This document shows positions 7,826 to 16,036 of a stretch of DNA of 64,000 nt, piece by piece. The DNA comes from Hyphomicrobiales bacterium (GTDB lineage: Bacteria > Pseudomonadota > Alphaproteobacteria > Rhizobiales > Beijerinckiaceae): contig CAKNFP010000004.1 in NCBI GenBank assembly GCA_930633525.1, positions 79,223 to 143,222 of the forward strand, given 5' to 3'. Below the pieces are notes generated by a model. It saw only the letters and a list, made by a program, of their open reading frames with translations. It made no database searches and was not told where the DNA came from. Position 1 is the stretch's first letter, and each line of letters opens with the position of its first letter. Made by a program: the position numbers and the translations under genes.

Positions 7826-9004
7826 TCAACCGTCAGAATTGCTGAAAATGATAGAATCGCCGAGCGCGGTCCCCCATTGGGCGACCTTCGCATTGGGGAC
7901 CTGTCGCTGACCGGCTTGGCAGCGCAGTTGCCTGACTATCTCCATCATCTGGCTCCAGCCGTTGAGATGTCCCTCGGACAACATGCCCCCGCTTGTGTTG
8001 ACCGGTATCTCCCCACCGAGTTCGATGCGGCCGCCTTGGACAAAGTCCAACGCTTCTCCAGCGCCGCAGTAGCCGAGACGCTCAAGTGACAAGAGCACCA
8101 GCGGTGAAAATGCGTCGTATACCTGAAGAAGGTCTACATCGGCCGGCTTTAGTCCCGCCATCTGGTATACGGTCTGATCGGAGCCTGGTGGCTTCCAGTC
8201 AAAAACGTCAGCCTGGCCAACGCCTAGTCCAGGCTGTCCAAAGATGAACTCATTGGGACCCGCGTGCACACCTTGGGCCCCGAGCAAAAAGACGGGTTGG
8301 GACGGCAGGTCCTTTGCCCGCTCGCCCGAGGTCACGATGAGTGCAACTGCACCGTCGACGACAACAGAGCAATCTAACAGGCGCAAAGGTTCTACGATGA
8401 AAGGAGCGCTGACGTAGTCGTCGCGGGTCAGCGGCTTCCGAATGCGAGCTTCTGGGTTCAGCATCGCGTGCTTGCGGAAGGCCAGCGGAACGGCCGCGAG
8501 CTTTTCGGGAGACCCGTCATACCTGTGGAAGTAGCGACGAGCAGCAAAAGCCGCTGCCGCGACTGGGCCGGTGAAGCCTGCGTGAGGGGTCTCGCCATGA
8601 GGACCACCGCCGAAGCGCAGCGCTTCCTCAAAGCCCCAAGAGGCGCGACTGCCGATGAGACCGAGATTGCTATTTTTGTATGCGCCCAGGCAGAGGATAT
8701 GGTCAGCTAATCCGCACGAAACAGCCATTGCGGCATGCTGGAGAACGGTGGCGCCAAAGCGACCGTGGCTCCAGGTTTGGCTGGCAAAACGTACATTCAG
8801 GCCAAGCTGGGCGGCTGTCTCGTCATAATCGGCACCACGGGGCGCGCCGATGTGCACGATGAGCCCGTCGATATCGCTACGTTTAAGACCCGCATCTGCG
8901 AGAGCAAGAGACACGGCCTCGCTCGCGAGGGAGATTGATGTGCGCTCTGCGTGAGCGCCGACGCCGCTCGAGCCCGCGCCGGTAATGGCGGTCGCAGCCC
9001 TCAT
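7826..9004 (-). CDS. Thiolase-fold enzyme lacking both thiolase cysteines (Ltp2-like lyase candidate)
   Basis: The frame from ATG 9004 (392 residues, MRAATAITGAG) has the SCP-x/thiolase fold. Where thiolases carry the nucleophilic Cys the text reads WSHGRFGATVLQHAAM, with no Cys. The histidine loop is kept (NTSGGMLSEGHLNGW). The second catalytic Cys motif (CxGG) is replaced by WGTALGDS. Loss of both cysteines is typical of aldolase-type members such as the steroid side-chain enzyme Ltp2, not of true thiolases. An upstream TTG (9061) is possible, but ATG 9004 overlaps the stop of a leader peptide (ATGA). With the DUF35 partner it probably cleaves a beta-hydroxy-acyl-CoA. The substrate is unknown. 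Confidence 0.8.
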   Translation of the reverse strand: MRAATAITGAGSSGVGAHAERTSISLASEAVSLALADAGLKRSDIDGLIVHIGAPRGADYDETAAQLGLNVRFASQTWSHGRFGATVLQHAAMAVSCGLADHILCLGAYKNSNLGLIGSRASWGFEEALRFGGGPHGETPHAGFTGPVAAAAFAARRYFHRYDGSPEKLAAVPLAFRKHAMLNPEARIRKPLTRDDYVSAPFIVEPLRLLDCSVVVDGAVALIVTSGERAKDLPSQPVFLLGAQGVHAGPNEFIFGQPGLGVGQADVFDWKPPGSDQTVYQMAGLKPADVDLLQVYDAFSPLVLLSLERLGYCGAGEALDFVQGGRIELGGEIPVNTSGGMLSEGHLNGWSQMMEIVRQLRCQAGQRQVPNAKVAQWGTALGDSIIFSNSDG

Positions 9005-9081
9005 GACTGGATGCTGCCCACGGTCAGCGTAGCCACCAACAAATCGATCGTTTCTGAGCAATAGAGCTTGGCGCTCCGCAT
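9001..9081 (-). CDS. 26-residue leader peptide coupled to the thiolase-fold gene
   Basis: A near-consensus ribosome site (AAGGAGGTG) stands 5 bases from an ATG at 9081. The short frame starts MRSAKLYCSETIDLL, ends GSIQS and stops at 9001-9003. Its TGA overlaps the ATG of the thiolase-fold gene. That larger gene has no good ribosome site of its own, so its translation likely depends on this peptide. The arrangement suggests translational coupling or an upstream control peptide. Confidence 0.5.
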   Translation of the reverse strand: MRSAKLYCSETIDLLVATLTVGSIQS

Positions 9082-9217
9082 ATTCACCTCCTTGATCGAA
9101 ATTCGATCCGGAAAAGACGCGCCCGTCTGCGGTTGACAGCGCTGTTCATCACCAATTAGGGCAACTGGGGCACCATACGGAAATATATAATCAACTTGGG
9201 TTCGATAGATTTTTGAT
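9082..9217. promoter_or_regulatory. Divergent control region between the thiolase operon and lysR
   Basis: This 136-bp space separates a minus-strand operon from the plus-strand LysR gene, the usual place for LysR binding. An AT-rich stretch (9179-9191) and an imperfect dyad, ATCAAC, 4 bp, GTTCGAT (9190-9206), lie just before the lysR start. The dyad is weak, so assigning it as the LysR box is an inference. Confidence 0.35.
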
Positions 9218-10105
9218 ATGCGCTGGAGCTTACGCCAGATCGAGGTTTTCATAGCCGTGCTCGAAGAGGGCGGCTTCTCAGCGGCAGGCGAGCGCCTCGG
9301 GATGGTGCAGCCCGCGGTGAGCATCGCGGTCCGCAAGCTGGAGGAGAATGCGGGCGTTCGACTTCTGGATCGTTCGGGAAGTCGAGTTCAAAGCACGCAT
9401 GAAGGGGCTCTGTTTCTCAATCACGCCCGAATGATCCGCGCTGAGATCGTCAGCATGGAGCGCCAATTGCGCGAGTTGCGCTCGCTCGATGCTGGTCACA
9501 TCAAGATCGCGACTCCTCCCATCGCCTCAGCCGTCCTGCTCCCCGGACTGGCCAAGGAGTTCTTGGCAGCGCATCCCGGCGTACGCGTGTCGACGATCGA
9601 GGATTCTTCCGAAAACATTGCCGCTCGTCTCCGTGCGCGAGACCTCGATCTCGGTATCATCGCGGGTGCCCACGACACGGCCGGCCTCGATGTTGTTCTT
9701 GTCGAGCAGCACCCGATCGTTGCGTGGACCTCTGCACAATCGCCGCTGGCAAGGGAAACGGAGCTGGATTGGAAGCGGATATTAGAGGAGCCCCTGATCC
9801 TATTCCCGGCAGGATACAATCAGCGATCCTTAGTTGAAGATATGGCTGCCAAACTCGGAAAAAAGCCCGATGTCAGGGTCGAGAGCAAAAGCCAAGGGTT
9901 TCTGAGTGAGATGGTAGCGTCCGGCCGTGGTTTGCTTGTCGCCTTTGCTGGAATGGGGCGCGACTTTGACAGCAATGTAAGAATTCCGATCACGGGAAAC
10001 CCGGCGGTTCCGTTTTGGCTTTGCCGACGTGAGGGATTGGCCCCCGGTTTAGCTGCCAATGCATTTTTTGACCGCGTTGCGGCGAGGTTCGCGAAGGCGG
10101 TATAG
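9218..10105 (+). CDS. LysR-family transcriptional regulator
   Basis: This 295-residue protein has an N-terminal winged helix-turn-helix (LRQIEVFIAVLEEGGFSAAG, then VQPAVSIAVRKLEE) and a C-terminal periplasmic-binding-like effector domain (HIKIATPPIASAVLLPGLA, DLGIIAGAHD). LysR regulators usually control the divergent operon in response to a pathway intermediate. Here that operon is the leader peptide, thiolase-fold enzyme, DUF35 and dehydrogenase. The CoA-transferase set downstream may also be a target. The length is normal. Confidence 0.9.
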   Translation: MRWSLRQIEVFIAVLEEGGFSAAGERLGMVQPAVSIAVRKLEENAGVRLLDRSGSRVQSTHEGALFLNHARMIRAEIVSMERQLRELRSLDAGHIKIATPPIASAVLLPGLAKEFLAAHPGVRVSTIEDSSENIAARLRARDLDLGIIAGAHDTAGLDVVLVEQHPIVAWTSAQSPLARETELDWKRILEEPLILFPAGYNQRSLVEDMAAKLGKKPDVRVESKSQGFLSEMVASGRGLLVAFAGMGRDFDSNVRIPITGNPAVPFWLCRREGLAPGLAANAFFDRVAARFAKAV

Positions 10106-10247
10106 CATTTAGGATATGGAGATAGGTAGAAAAATCTATTTTCGTGATAGCTAGCCCTGTGTTTGATTTTGCTGGCTGAGCAGACCCTCACGACTGTCGC
10201 GGGTGGTACCTGTCGAGATCAGCAGGCGAACTTAGAGAGGACACATC

Positions 10248-11387
10248 GTGGCGCCATTGGAAGGCATCAGGGTGCTCGATTTCAGCCAAGCTATGGCGGG
10301 CCCTGCTTGTGGCATGTTGCTCGGTGATTTTGGCGCTGAGGTTGTTAAGATCGAGCCGCCTGAAGGTGAAAGCTCGCGTCGATGGGGCTCTGCGCGGGCT
10401 GGCGAGGGAGGGCAGTTTAGTGGGCTTTATTTGGCCCTAAACCGCAACAAGTCAAGCATAACGATCGATCTTAAATCTGAGGAAGGCAAGTCTAACATCC
10501 GCAAGCTTATCGCAAGCGCCGATGTGATCCTTGAGAATTTCAGGCCAGGGGTCGCTAGCCGTCTAGGTTTTGGTTACGCCGACGCGGCCGCAATTAAGCC
10601 AGACATAATTTATTGCAGTATTTCGGGCTTCGGCCAAGACGGGCCATTGCGCGATCGCCCCGGCCTCGACATGCTTCTGCAGGCTTACGTCGGACACATG
10701 AGTATCACTGGTGAGCCGGGGCGCCCCTCTGTCCGCACTGGACCGTCTCCAATCGACCTCCTTACGGGAGCGCATGCGGCGTATGGCATTTCGCTTGCCT
10801 TGCGAGAACGAGACAAGACCGGCCGAGGTCAGGAAATCGACCTTTCCTTGTACGACACGGCTGTCCATCTAATTGGCCACTATATTGCCGATTACACCGG
10901 CGGGGCGGACCTCCCGGGCAAGCATGGGCCATTCTTTGCTTTTCTTGCCCCCTACGGAATGTTCGCTGCGCGAGATCGTGAGTTTTACCTGGGTGTAGAT
11001 AGTCGCTCCTATCCGGCTTTCTGCAACGCGATCGACCGAGGTGACCTCATTGTCGATCCGCGCTTCAAAACGAATGTTGATCGCCTTCGCAACCGAGATG
11101 CGTTGCATGAGCAACTAATCCCCCTCTTTCAAACCCGCGGCGCCCAATATTGGGTCGAACTGGCTATGAAAATAGGGATCCCCACCAGCTTGGTTAACGA
11201 TATTGGAGAGGTTCTGCAACACGAGCAGGCGGCCGCTCGCGAGATGATCGTGTCGTCGGGTGTAGACGAGGTGCGTATCGCCGGAATTCCGCTGAAACTT
11301 CGGCAGACCCCCGGCGAAATTCGCCGTAAGCCCCCGCGGCTGGGCGAGGACAACGACCGGATCCTGGGCGGACTGGTGGACATCTGA
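10248..11387 (+). CDS. CaiB/BaiF-family CoA-transferase
   Basis: This 379-residue family III CoA-transferase begins PLEGIRVLDFSQAMAGPACG. It carries LGDFGAEVVKIEPPEGE, ENFRPGVASRLGFGYA (the family ENF motif), and the catalytic Asp region RPGLDMLLQAYVG. It moves CoA between carboxylic acids, activating a substrate without ATP. The start is GTG at 10248 with GAGAGGA upstream. It sits one base ahead of the CapA-like gene. It may supply the acyl-CoA used by the divergent lyase and dehydrogenase. Confidence 0.9.
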   Translation: MAPLEGIRVLDFSQAMAGPACGMLLGDFGAEVVKIEPPEGESSRRWGSARAGEGGQFSGLYLALNRNKSSITIDLKSEEGKSNIRKLIASADVILENFRPGVASRLGFGYADAAAIKPDIIYCSISGFGQDGPLRDRPGLDMLLQAYVGHMSITGEPGRPSVRTGPSPIDLLTGAHAAYGISLALRERDKTGRGQEIDLSLYDTAVHLIGHYIADYTGGADLPGKHGPFFAFLAPYGMFAARDREFYLGVDSRSYPAFCNAIDRGDLIVDPRFKTNVDRLRNRDALHEQLIPLFQTRGAQYWVELAMKIGIPTSLVNDIGEVLQHEQAAAREMIVSSGVDEVRIAGIPLKLRQTPGEIRRKPPRLGEDNDRILGGLVDI

Positions 11388-11388
11388 C

Positions 11389-12603
11389 ATGGCTGAGAGC
11401 GAGAGTGCAGATAACCGATCGGGCCATGTCTCCATTTTCGCAGTTGGGGACGTTTTCGTAGATTTGGACGACGGGGTGCCGGCATTCCGACACGCTACAT
11501 CCTTGCTTAAGGGAGGTGATATCGTCGTCGGCAATTGCGAAGGCGTTTACTCGGACGATCCCGCGCCTTCTCCGACGACACGCCACAGTATGACAACAGG
11601 TCGGAGCCGGGCGTCTTGTCTGAGCGCGGTGCCATTCCACGTGATGACCTGCGCCAATAACCACATCGTTGACGGGGGTTACCGGGGCCTCGCTGATACC
11701 CTCGAGGTTCTGCGGGAACAGGGCATTGCGACGACAGGCGCGGGAATGAACGCCAAGGCTGCTTTGCGCCCGGCGGTCGTCGAGCGCGACGGGATCCGAG
11801 TTGCTTTCCTCGCGTGCGCAAGCATTTTCCCGGTGGGCTATGAAGCGCGCGACGAGCGGCCAGGCTTGGCGGCAGTTAGGATCCGAACCCACTACTCGAC
11901 GCCTGACCCGACCTTCTGGGAGCCGGGGGCTCGACCGCTCATTACAACGTCAGCGGACCCTGATGATCTTCGGCGATTGGGCCAGGCGATCAAAGATGCC
12001 CGCGCATCCGCAGACCTTGTGGTCGTGGCTTGCCATTGGGGTGCGTCCAGCCAGTTTGAGACCCTCCAGAGCTATGAAACGGAAGTCGCACGCCAGATCG
12101 TGGAACTAGGCGCAGACGCTGTGGTGTGCCACCATCACCACAGCCTACGCGGGGTTGAATTCTGGGCCGGATCACCCATATTTTACGGCGTTGGTGCGTT
12201 CGTCCACCACTTCACGCACTACAATCCAACCGCCAACCAGCTGGCAGCGAGTCGCGCTCGATATGGCGAGTTCGCACACGGTCCACGGCCCGGATTTCCT
12301 CTCTATCCTTTTCATCCCGACGCTCGAATGACGGGGATTGTGACTCTCGACGCATCAAAGCTGGGCATTGTGCGAGCGGGTTTCATTCCGGCCGAAATTC
12401 TCGCGGATGGAAGTACAGAGCCGTACCGGTTTGGCGACGCTAGAGCGGGGCGGGTCTTCGACTATCTGCGCAGAATGAGCGACACCCTCGGAGCTGGCGT
12501 TACTTTCGTTGAGGGAGAACGCGACGGCTGGGCTCATCTGAACATTATTCAGCGTTCCTCTCAGGACGCAGCAATCCGTTGTGAAACCCAGCAGGCTGGG
12601 TAA
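11389..12603 (+). CDS. CapA-family (PGA_cap) metallophosphoesterase-like protein
   Basis: This 404-residue protein has the CapA/PgsA fold: FAVGDVFVDLDDGVP, GGDIVVGNCEGVY, MTCANNHIVDGGYRGL, VVVACHWGASSQF, and VVCHHHHSLRGVEFWAGSP with FYGVGAFVHHF. Capsule versions act in poly-gamma-glutamate synthesis, but no capsule genes are nearby. Copies in catabolic clusters are of unknown role. The gene starts one base after the CoA-transferase stop and is 5 bp from the next gene, so it is probably in one operon with both. No signal peptide is visible. A cytoplasmic hydrolase role in the pathway is possible. Confidence 0.8.
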   Translation: MAESESADNRSGHVSIFAVGDVFVDLDDGVPAFRHATSLLKGGDIVVGNCEGVYSDDPAPSPTTRHSMTTGRSRASCLSAVPFHVMTCANNHIVDGGYRGLADTLEVLREQGIATTGAGMNAKAALRPAVVERDGIRVAFLACASIFPVGYEARDERPGLAAVRIRTHYSTPDPTFWEPGARPLITTSADPDDLRRLGQAIKDARASADLVVVACHWGASSQFETLQSYETEVARQIVELGADAVVCHHHHSLRGVEFWAGSPIFYGVGAFVHHFTHYNPTANQLAASRARYGEFAHGPRPGFPLYPFHPDARMTGIVTLDASKLGIVRAGFIPAEILADGSTEPYRFGDARAGRVFDYLRRMSDTLGAGVTFVEGERDGWAHLNIIQRSSQDAAIRCETQQAG

Positions 12604-12608
12604 GAGTT

Positions 12609-13619
12609 ATGCGACATTGCAACCTCGTAATCAGCTGGCAGGTAATCATGTCGACCTTTCAGCGAGCTCTGCTGACGCTGTTCGTCATCCTCTGGCCCTT
12701 TGGCGCGGTGGCGGACACTTTCCCCGCGCGTCCAATCCGCGTCATCGTTCCATTTGCGGCGGGGGGCTCGGGAGATATCGTGGCCCGTCTTCTCGGAGAG
12801 CGGGCAGCGCAACTGCTGGGGCAGAACTTCATCGTTGAGAACCGCGCAGGAGCCGGAGGAGTGACCGGAACCGATGGTGTTGCGAAGGCCCCACCGGACG
12901 GTTACACGATCGGATTATCGACAACGGGGCCCCTTGCAATCAACGTCAGCCTCATGGAGCGGATGCCTTACGATCCAGTCGTTGACTTCGCACCAGTCAT
13001 GTTGCTCGCGCGCGCCCCGGAGCTCCTTGTGGCTGGGCCCAAAGCTCATGTGGTTACGCTCGATGATCTGGTTTCGCTGGCCAAACAACGACCAGGCCAG
13101 ATCAGCTTCGGGTCATCTGGTACCGGCAGTCTTCCCCATCTCGCGGGGGAACTTTTGCGGCGAGCAGCCAATATCGACCTGGTTCACGTTCCGTACCGCG
13201 GGGTTGGGCCAGCAGCCAACGACGTTGTGGCGGGGCAGATCGAGTTGATGTTTGCTGACTTGCCGGTCTTGCTCCCGCAGGTGCAGGGTGGCGCAGTGAA
13301 GGCCCTCGGGCTCGCGAGCAACGCTCGGTCCCCGGCGCTGCCGGAAGTTCCGACGATGGTGGAGCTTGGTTTCCCCAGTGTCCAGGCCAATAACTGGTAC
13401 GCGATCATTGCACCCAAGGGAACGCCACCCGACATCGTGGCGAAGTTGCACTCAGTTCTTCTACAGATCGTAAAGGAGCCGGTAGTGGCGTCTAAGCTGG
13501 CCGATCTTGGGTTAGAAATCGTGGGTGGCTCGCCCGAAAGCCTCGCGGCGCTAATGCGTTCTGAAATTCCCAAGTGGGCCGAGATTGTGCGTCCTTCGGC
13601 GGCGCCCGCAAAAAAATAG
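12609..13619 (+). CDS. Bug/TctC-family periplasmic substrate-binding protein
   Basis: This 336-residue protein has a hydrophobic export signal (LLTLFVILWPFGAVA) followed by FPARPIRVIVPFAAGGSGD, the hallmark start of Bug receptors. ENRAGAGGVTGTDGVAKAPP, SFGSSGTGSLPHLAGELL and HVPYRGVGPAANDVVAGQ follow. Bug proteins bind carboxylates or amides in the periplasm, often without their own membrane partners; none is present here. ATG 12648 (MSTFQRALL) is a plausible alternative start giving a 22-residue signal. It probably scavenges the acid that the CoA-transferase activates. Confidence 0.88.
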   Translation: MRHCNLVISWQVIMSTFQRALLTLFVILWPFGAVADTFPARPIRVIVPFAAGGSGDIVARLLGERAAQLLGQNFIVENRAGAGGVTGTDGVAKAPPDGYTIGLSTTGPLAINVSLMERMPYDPVVDFAPVMLLARAPELLVAGPKAHVVTLDDLVSLAKQRPGQISFGSSGTGSLPHLAGELLRRAANIDLVHVPYRGVGPAANDVVAGQIELMFADLPVLLPQVQGGAVKALGLASNARSPALPEVPTMVELGFPSVQANNWYAIIAPKGTPPDIVAKLHSVLLQIVKEPVVASKLADLGLEIVGGSPESLAALMRSEIPKWAEIVRPSAAPAKK

Positions 13620-13896
13620 CTCAGGAGTGACCAGCGTGCAGAGCCCATGGCTAGGATTCGTCGAACGGGATGATCCTTCGCGCGCAGCAAAGGCGAGATA
13701 AGCTTTTGCGGACAAATGAAAGCGCTCGTTAGACCGCAAAGCGGGCGCCGCTCGTCGGGAAGATTGTTTCGTCTGAGAGTGTGATCGGCTACAGACGTGT
13801 TCTATCCGCAAATCCTCAAGATCAAGACGGCCCCTCGGACCGATACTGCCCTGCTGCGGCACGGCACCGAGCTTCAGCTGACCTGCCTCTGATCTG
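13620..13896. other. Intergenic stretch without a recognisable gene
   Basis: This region lies between the binding-protein gene and an IS3 fragment. A short frame ending near 13890 (LKIKTAPRTDTALLRHGTEL) might be the tail of a lost gene but cannot be assigned. No clear terminator hairpin follows the binding-protein stop. Confidence 0.4.
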
Positions 13897-14028
13897 TCAT
13901 CCAGCGGCGATTATAGCCTCGGCGGGTTTTGCGCGGAATTGCGCAGCGGTGGAGAGCTTGGCGGCATAGGTCGCCGGCGGGATGTATCCGAGCGCCGAGT
14001 GGGGTCGGTGGCGGTTGTACAACAAGGC
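13897..14028 (-). pseudogene. C-terminal fragment of an IS3-family OrfB transposase
   Basis: The minus-strand frame reads LLYNRHRPHSALGYIPPATY followed by AAKLSTAAQ and a stop at 13897. YNxxRPHSALGY is the conserved C-terminal signature of IS3-family OrfB. Only about 43 residues remain. It touches a DUF5372-like fragment at about 14030. Confidence 0.75.
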
Positions 14029-14029
14029 T

Positions 14030-14205
14030 TGGGAACACCCACGGAACCGAGTTCCGCGAGGTTCTCTATCGGTATCATCCGTGGTTTGGCCGTGAGGTCG
14101 GCGTTCATGGCGTCGTGGCGAAGTGCGACGGCGTGTATTTCCGCTGCGCGGTAGCCGGCGCCCAAGGGGACCGCTGGCTCGAGGTTCCGGCCTGGATGTT
14201 CGAGC
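14030..14205 (+). pseudogene. DUF5372-like fragment interrupted by the tni transposon end
   Basis: The plus-strand frame reads TEFREVLYRYHPWFGREVGV, then HGVVAKCDGVYFRC and DRWLEVPAWMFE. This resembles small DUF5372 proteins (HPFHPLxG...F) found next to integrases and IS elements. No proper start is visible, and the frame runs into the tni right end at 14206. Function unknown. Confidence 0.45.
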
Positions 14206-14619
14206 TGTCGCTTTGCAGTTAAATGTAAGAATGGCCGCTTCCGAACTGGGTTGAGCATTTAAACATGAGAATGGGCGGGTGCTCATTCTCAAATAAGCTG
14301 CTTCTGTGAATGGGCACGCACGCTGACCCATTGAGCGATCGCTTCTGCTGCGAAGGCATCGAACACTTCGCGTCGGACGCCGATGGCGTGCCTGCGAAGC
14401 AGGTCGAGCATTTCCGGTCCGCTTTCCAGAACGACCGCCACGCCGGCGAGGAGGAACGGGCGCAGATGGAGCGGCAGGATGGGCTTGCCGGAGTTGGCGA
14501 TGTTGGTCGGCTCCTCCATGGCAATCCGGTCGAACTCTGGGATGACGAGCCCCAGCAGACGCGCCCGCCGATAGTCCCCCTTGTCTGGTCCCCAGCGAAC
14601 GAAGCGGGGGACCAGAAGC
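14203..14619. repeat. Direct repeat copy 1 (tni right end and 3' part of tniQ)
   Basis: By eye this 417-bp stretch is identical to 29093-29509 in the same orientation. It includes the tni terminus, its binding repeats and the last part of tniQ. Copy 1 continues into the complete element. Confidence 0.85.
14219..14297. repeat. tni transposase-binding repeats, tniQ-side end
   Basis: Three copies of an AT-rich motif ending in TGAGAATG or TAAGAATG are visible: 14219-14233 and 14258-14273 in the plus direction, and 14284-14297 inverted. Similar arrays at Tn7/Tn5053-type ends are bound by the TniA/TnsB transposase. Confidence 0.65.
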
Positions 14620-15149
14620 AATCTGGCAACGACTGCTGGAGAGATCCAGTGCCGCGACCCGTCGTGCGCTTCGCGGTGCAGGAGTTGCTCACCTCTCGAG
14701 GCACTGCGCCACAGAAGGTTCGGCGACAATTGTGACTCCAACCCGTCAGGGTCGCGGAGCAGCCCGTCGCAGGTCGGGCACGTGATGCGCCATCCTTGCA
14801 GCTGAGAGCGCAGAACTGGACCGTCTTGCGCATGCTGGGTGGAACAGGTCTGGCATTCCTGCATGACGCGCGACGATATCAGTCGGCGGGTTGCCCCGGG
14901 TGCGATTGCGAAGGTCATGCCGAACACGGCTGTGGCCGTAGTTCGGAACATAATGGCCAAGGCTTCGGCTTGATCCTGCGTGAGATCGAGATCAGCAGCT
15001 TTGAGGGACCGCAAGTTTGGCACGGCATGATGCAAGACGGCGAGCGGAGGCACGTTGTAGAAGATGGCATGGCGTCTGATCAAAGACGACAAAAGCTCGT
15101 CAAGGGCTGGTGGGAAGCAGACCGGCATCGGCGACGGCGTGGCCGGCAT
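14289..15149 (-). CDS. tniQ: TniQ family transposition protein
   Basis: This 286-residue TniQ protein has an N-terminal segment ALDELLSSLIRRHAIFYNVP, a zinc ribbon (CQTC...CPTC within QECQTCSTQHAQ and WRITCPTCDG), and a C-terminal region with a helix-turn-helix character. In Tn5053/Tn402 and Tn7-like systems TniQ/TnsD is the target-site adaptor. Its ATG overlaps the TGA of tniB (TGATG), so the two are coupled. It may steer the element to particular sites. Confidence 0.82.
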   Translation of the reverse strand: MPATPSPMPVCFPPALDELLSSLIRRHAIFYNVPPLAVLHHAVPNLRSLKAADLDLTQDQAEALAIMFRTTATAVFGMTFAIAPGATRRLISSRVMQECQTCSTQHAQDGPVLRSQLQGWRITCPTCDGLLRDPDGLESQLSPNLLWRSASRGEQLLHREAHDGSRHWISPAVVARLLLVPRFVRWGPDKGDYRRARLLGLVIPEFDRIAMEEPTNIANSGKPILPLHLRPFLLAGVAVVLESGPEMLDLLRRHAIGVRREVFDAFAAEAIAQWVSVRAHSQKQLI

Positions 15150-16030
15150 CAGGCAACCGCGGTCTCGCCCTGGAATGCGGGCTCCCAGCGCTGGACTGCC
15201 TCGTCGGTGATCCTCTCCTCGCCGCTCTCTATGGCTGCGATGGCGAGGTCGGTGATCAGTCGGAAGATGCCCGCTGTAATGCCATCCGTGATCTGGAGAA
15301 TGCGGCGCAGTGCGTTTGGCGTCAGCACGGAAGGGTGGCGAAGTGGCATGTTGCGCAGGATCGAGCCGATCAAAGCTTCAAATTGCTCGTTCGCCGCCCA
15401 CCGGCTCAAGGTCAGCTGCTCGAAACGCCGCGCCAACTGCACGTCGCCGCTGATTGCCTCGCGTGCTTCATTGACCCCGAAGCAGACGAGGGAGATTTGC
15501 AGTCGGTTGCTCAGGAAGCGAAGCGTGTTGAGCACGATGCGCTGCTCGCGGTAGCTGCCGGCCAGAAGGTTGTGGACCTCGTCGATCACGAGGACTTGGA
15601 CGCCGATGGCTTCCATAATCCGCATGGCTGCCTGCTCCATCTGGGCGATGTCAGCACGCGGCCGCGATGGAGCTCCCAATAGCGTCAGCAGTTCGGCGTA
15701 AAACCGCCGTTCGCCCGGTCGGCTCGTCATCTCCATTGCAAGAACTGGCGTCGTCAGCACGCCGGTTACGGTGTTGAAGCTTGGCGGGTGTTCGTCCCGG
15801 AATTGCTTCATGATCATGGTCTTGCCCATGCCGCTGTCACCATAGATGGCGATGGATGGCATTCGCGTGCCACGCGGCTGGTCGAGAAGTCCATGCAGGC
15901 GATCGAGCGCCTGCTTGGCGCGAGGATAAAGAACCCACCGACGCGACCGGATGGCGCGGATGCGCCGCTCATCATGCTCGGCAAGAAGCGCCGCCGCGCT
16001 CGATGTCAGGTGGCGGAAGGTGAATGTCAT
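15149..16030 (-). CDS. tniB: TniB transposition ATPase
   Basis: This 293-residue AAA+ ATPase has Walker A (IYGDSGMGKTMIMKQF) and Walker B (VQVLVIDEVHNLLAGSYREQ). It corresponds to TniB of Tn5053/Tn402 and TnsC of Tn7, which bind target DNA and activate the transposase. It starts 6 bp after tniA and is coupled to tniQ. The length and motifs are intact. Confidence 0.88.
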   Translation of the reverse strand: MTFTFRHLTSSAAALLAEHDERRIRAIRSRRWVLYPRAKQALDRLHGLLDQPRGTRMPSIAIYGDSGMGKTMIMKQFRDEHPPSFNTVTGVLTTPVLAMEMTSRPGERRFYAELLTLLGAPSRPRADIAQMEQAAMRIMEAIGVQVLVIDEVHNLLAGSYREQRIVLNTLRFLSNRLQISLVCFGVNEAREAISGDVQLARRFEQLTLSRWAANEQFEALIGSILRNMPLRHPSVLTPNALRRILQITDGITAGIFRLITDLAIAAIESGEERITDEAVQRWEPAFQGETAVA

Positions 16031-16036
16031 GCTGCG

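Noticed and set aside
11389..12603. A capsule (poly-gamma-glutamate) biosynthesis locus based on the CapA-like gene
   Set aside because: No capB, capC or polymer export genes are nearby. The context is a CoA-transferase and a solute receptor.
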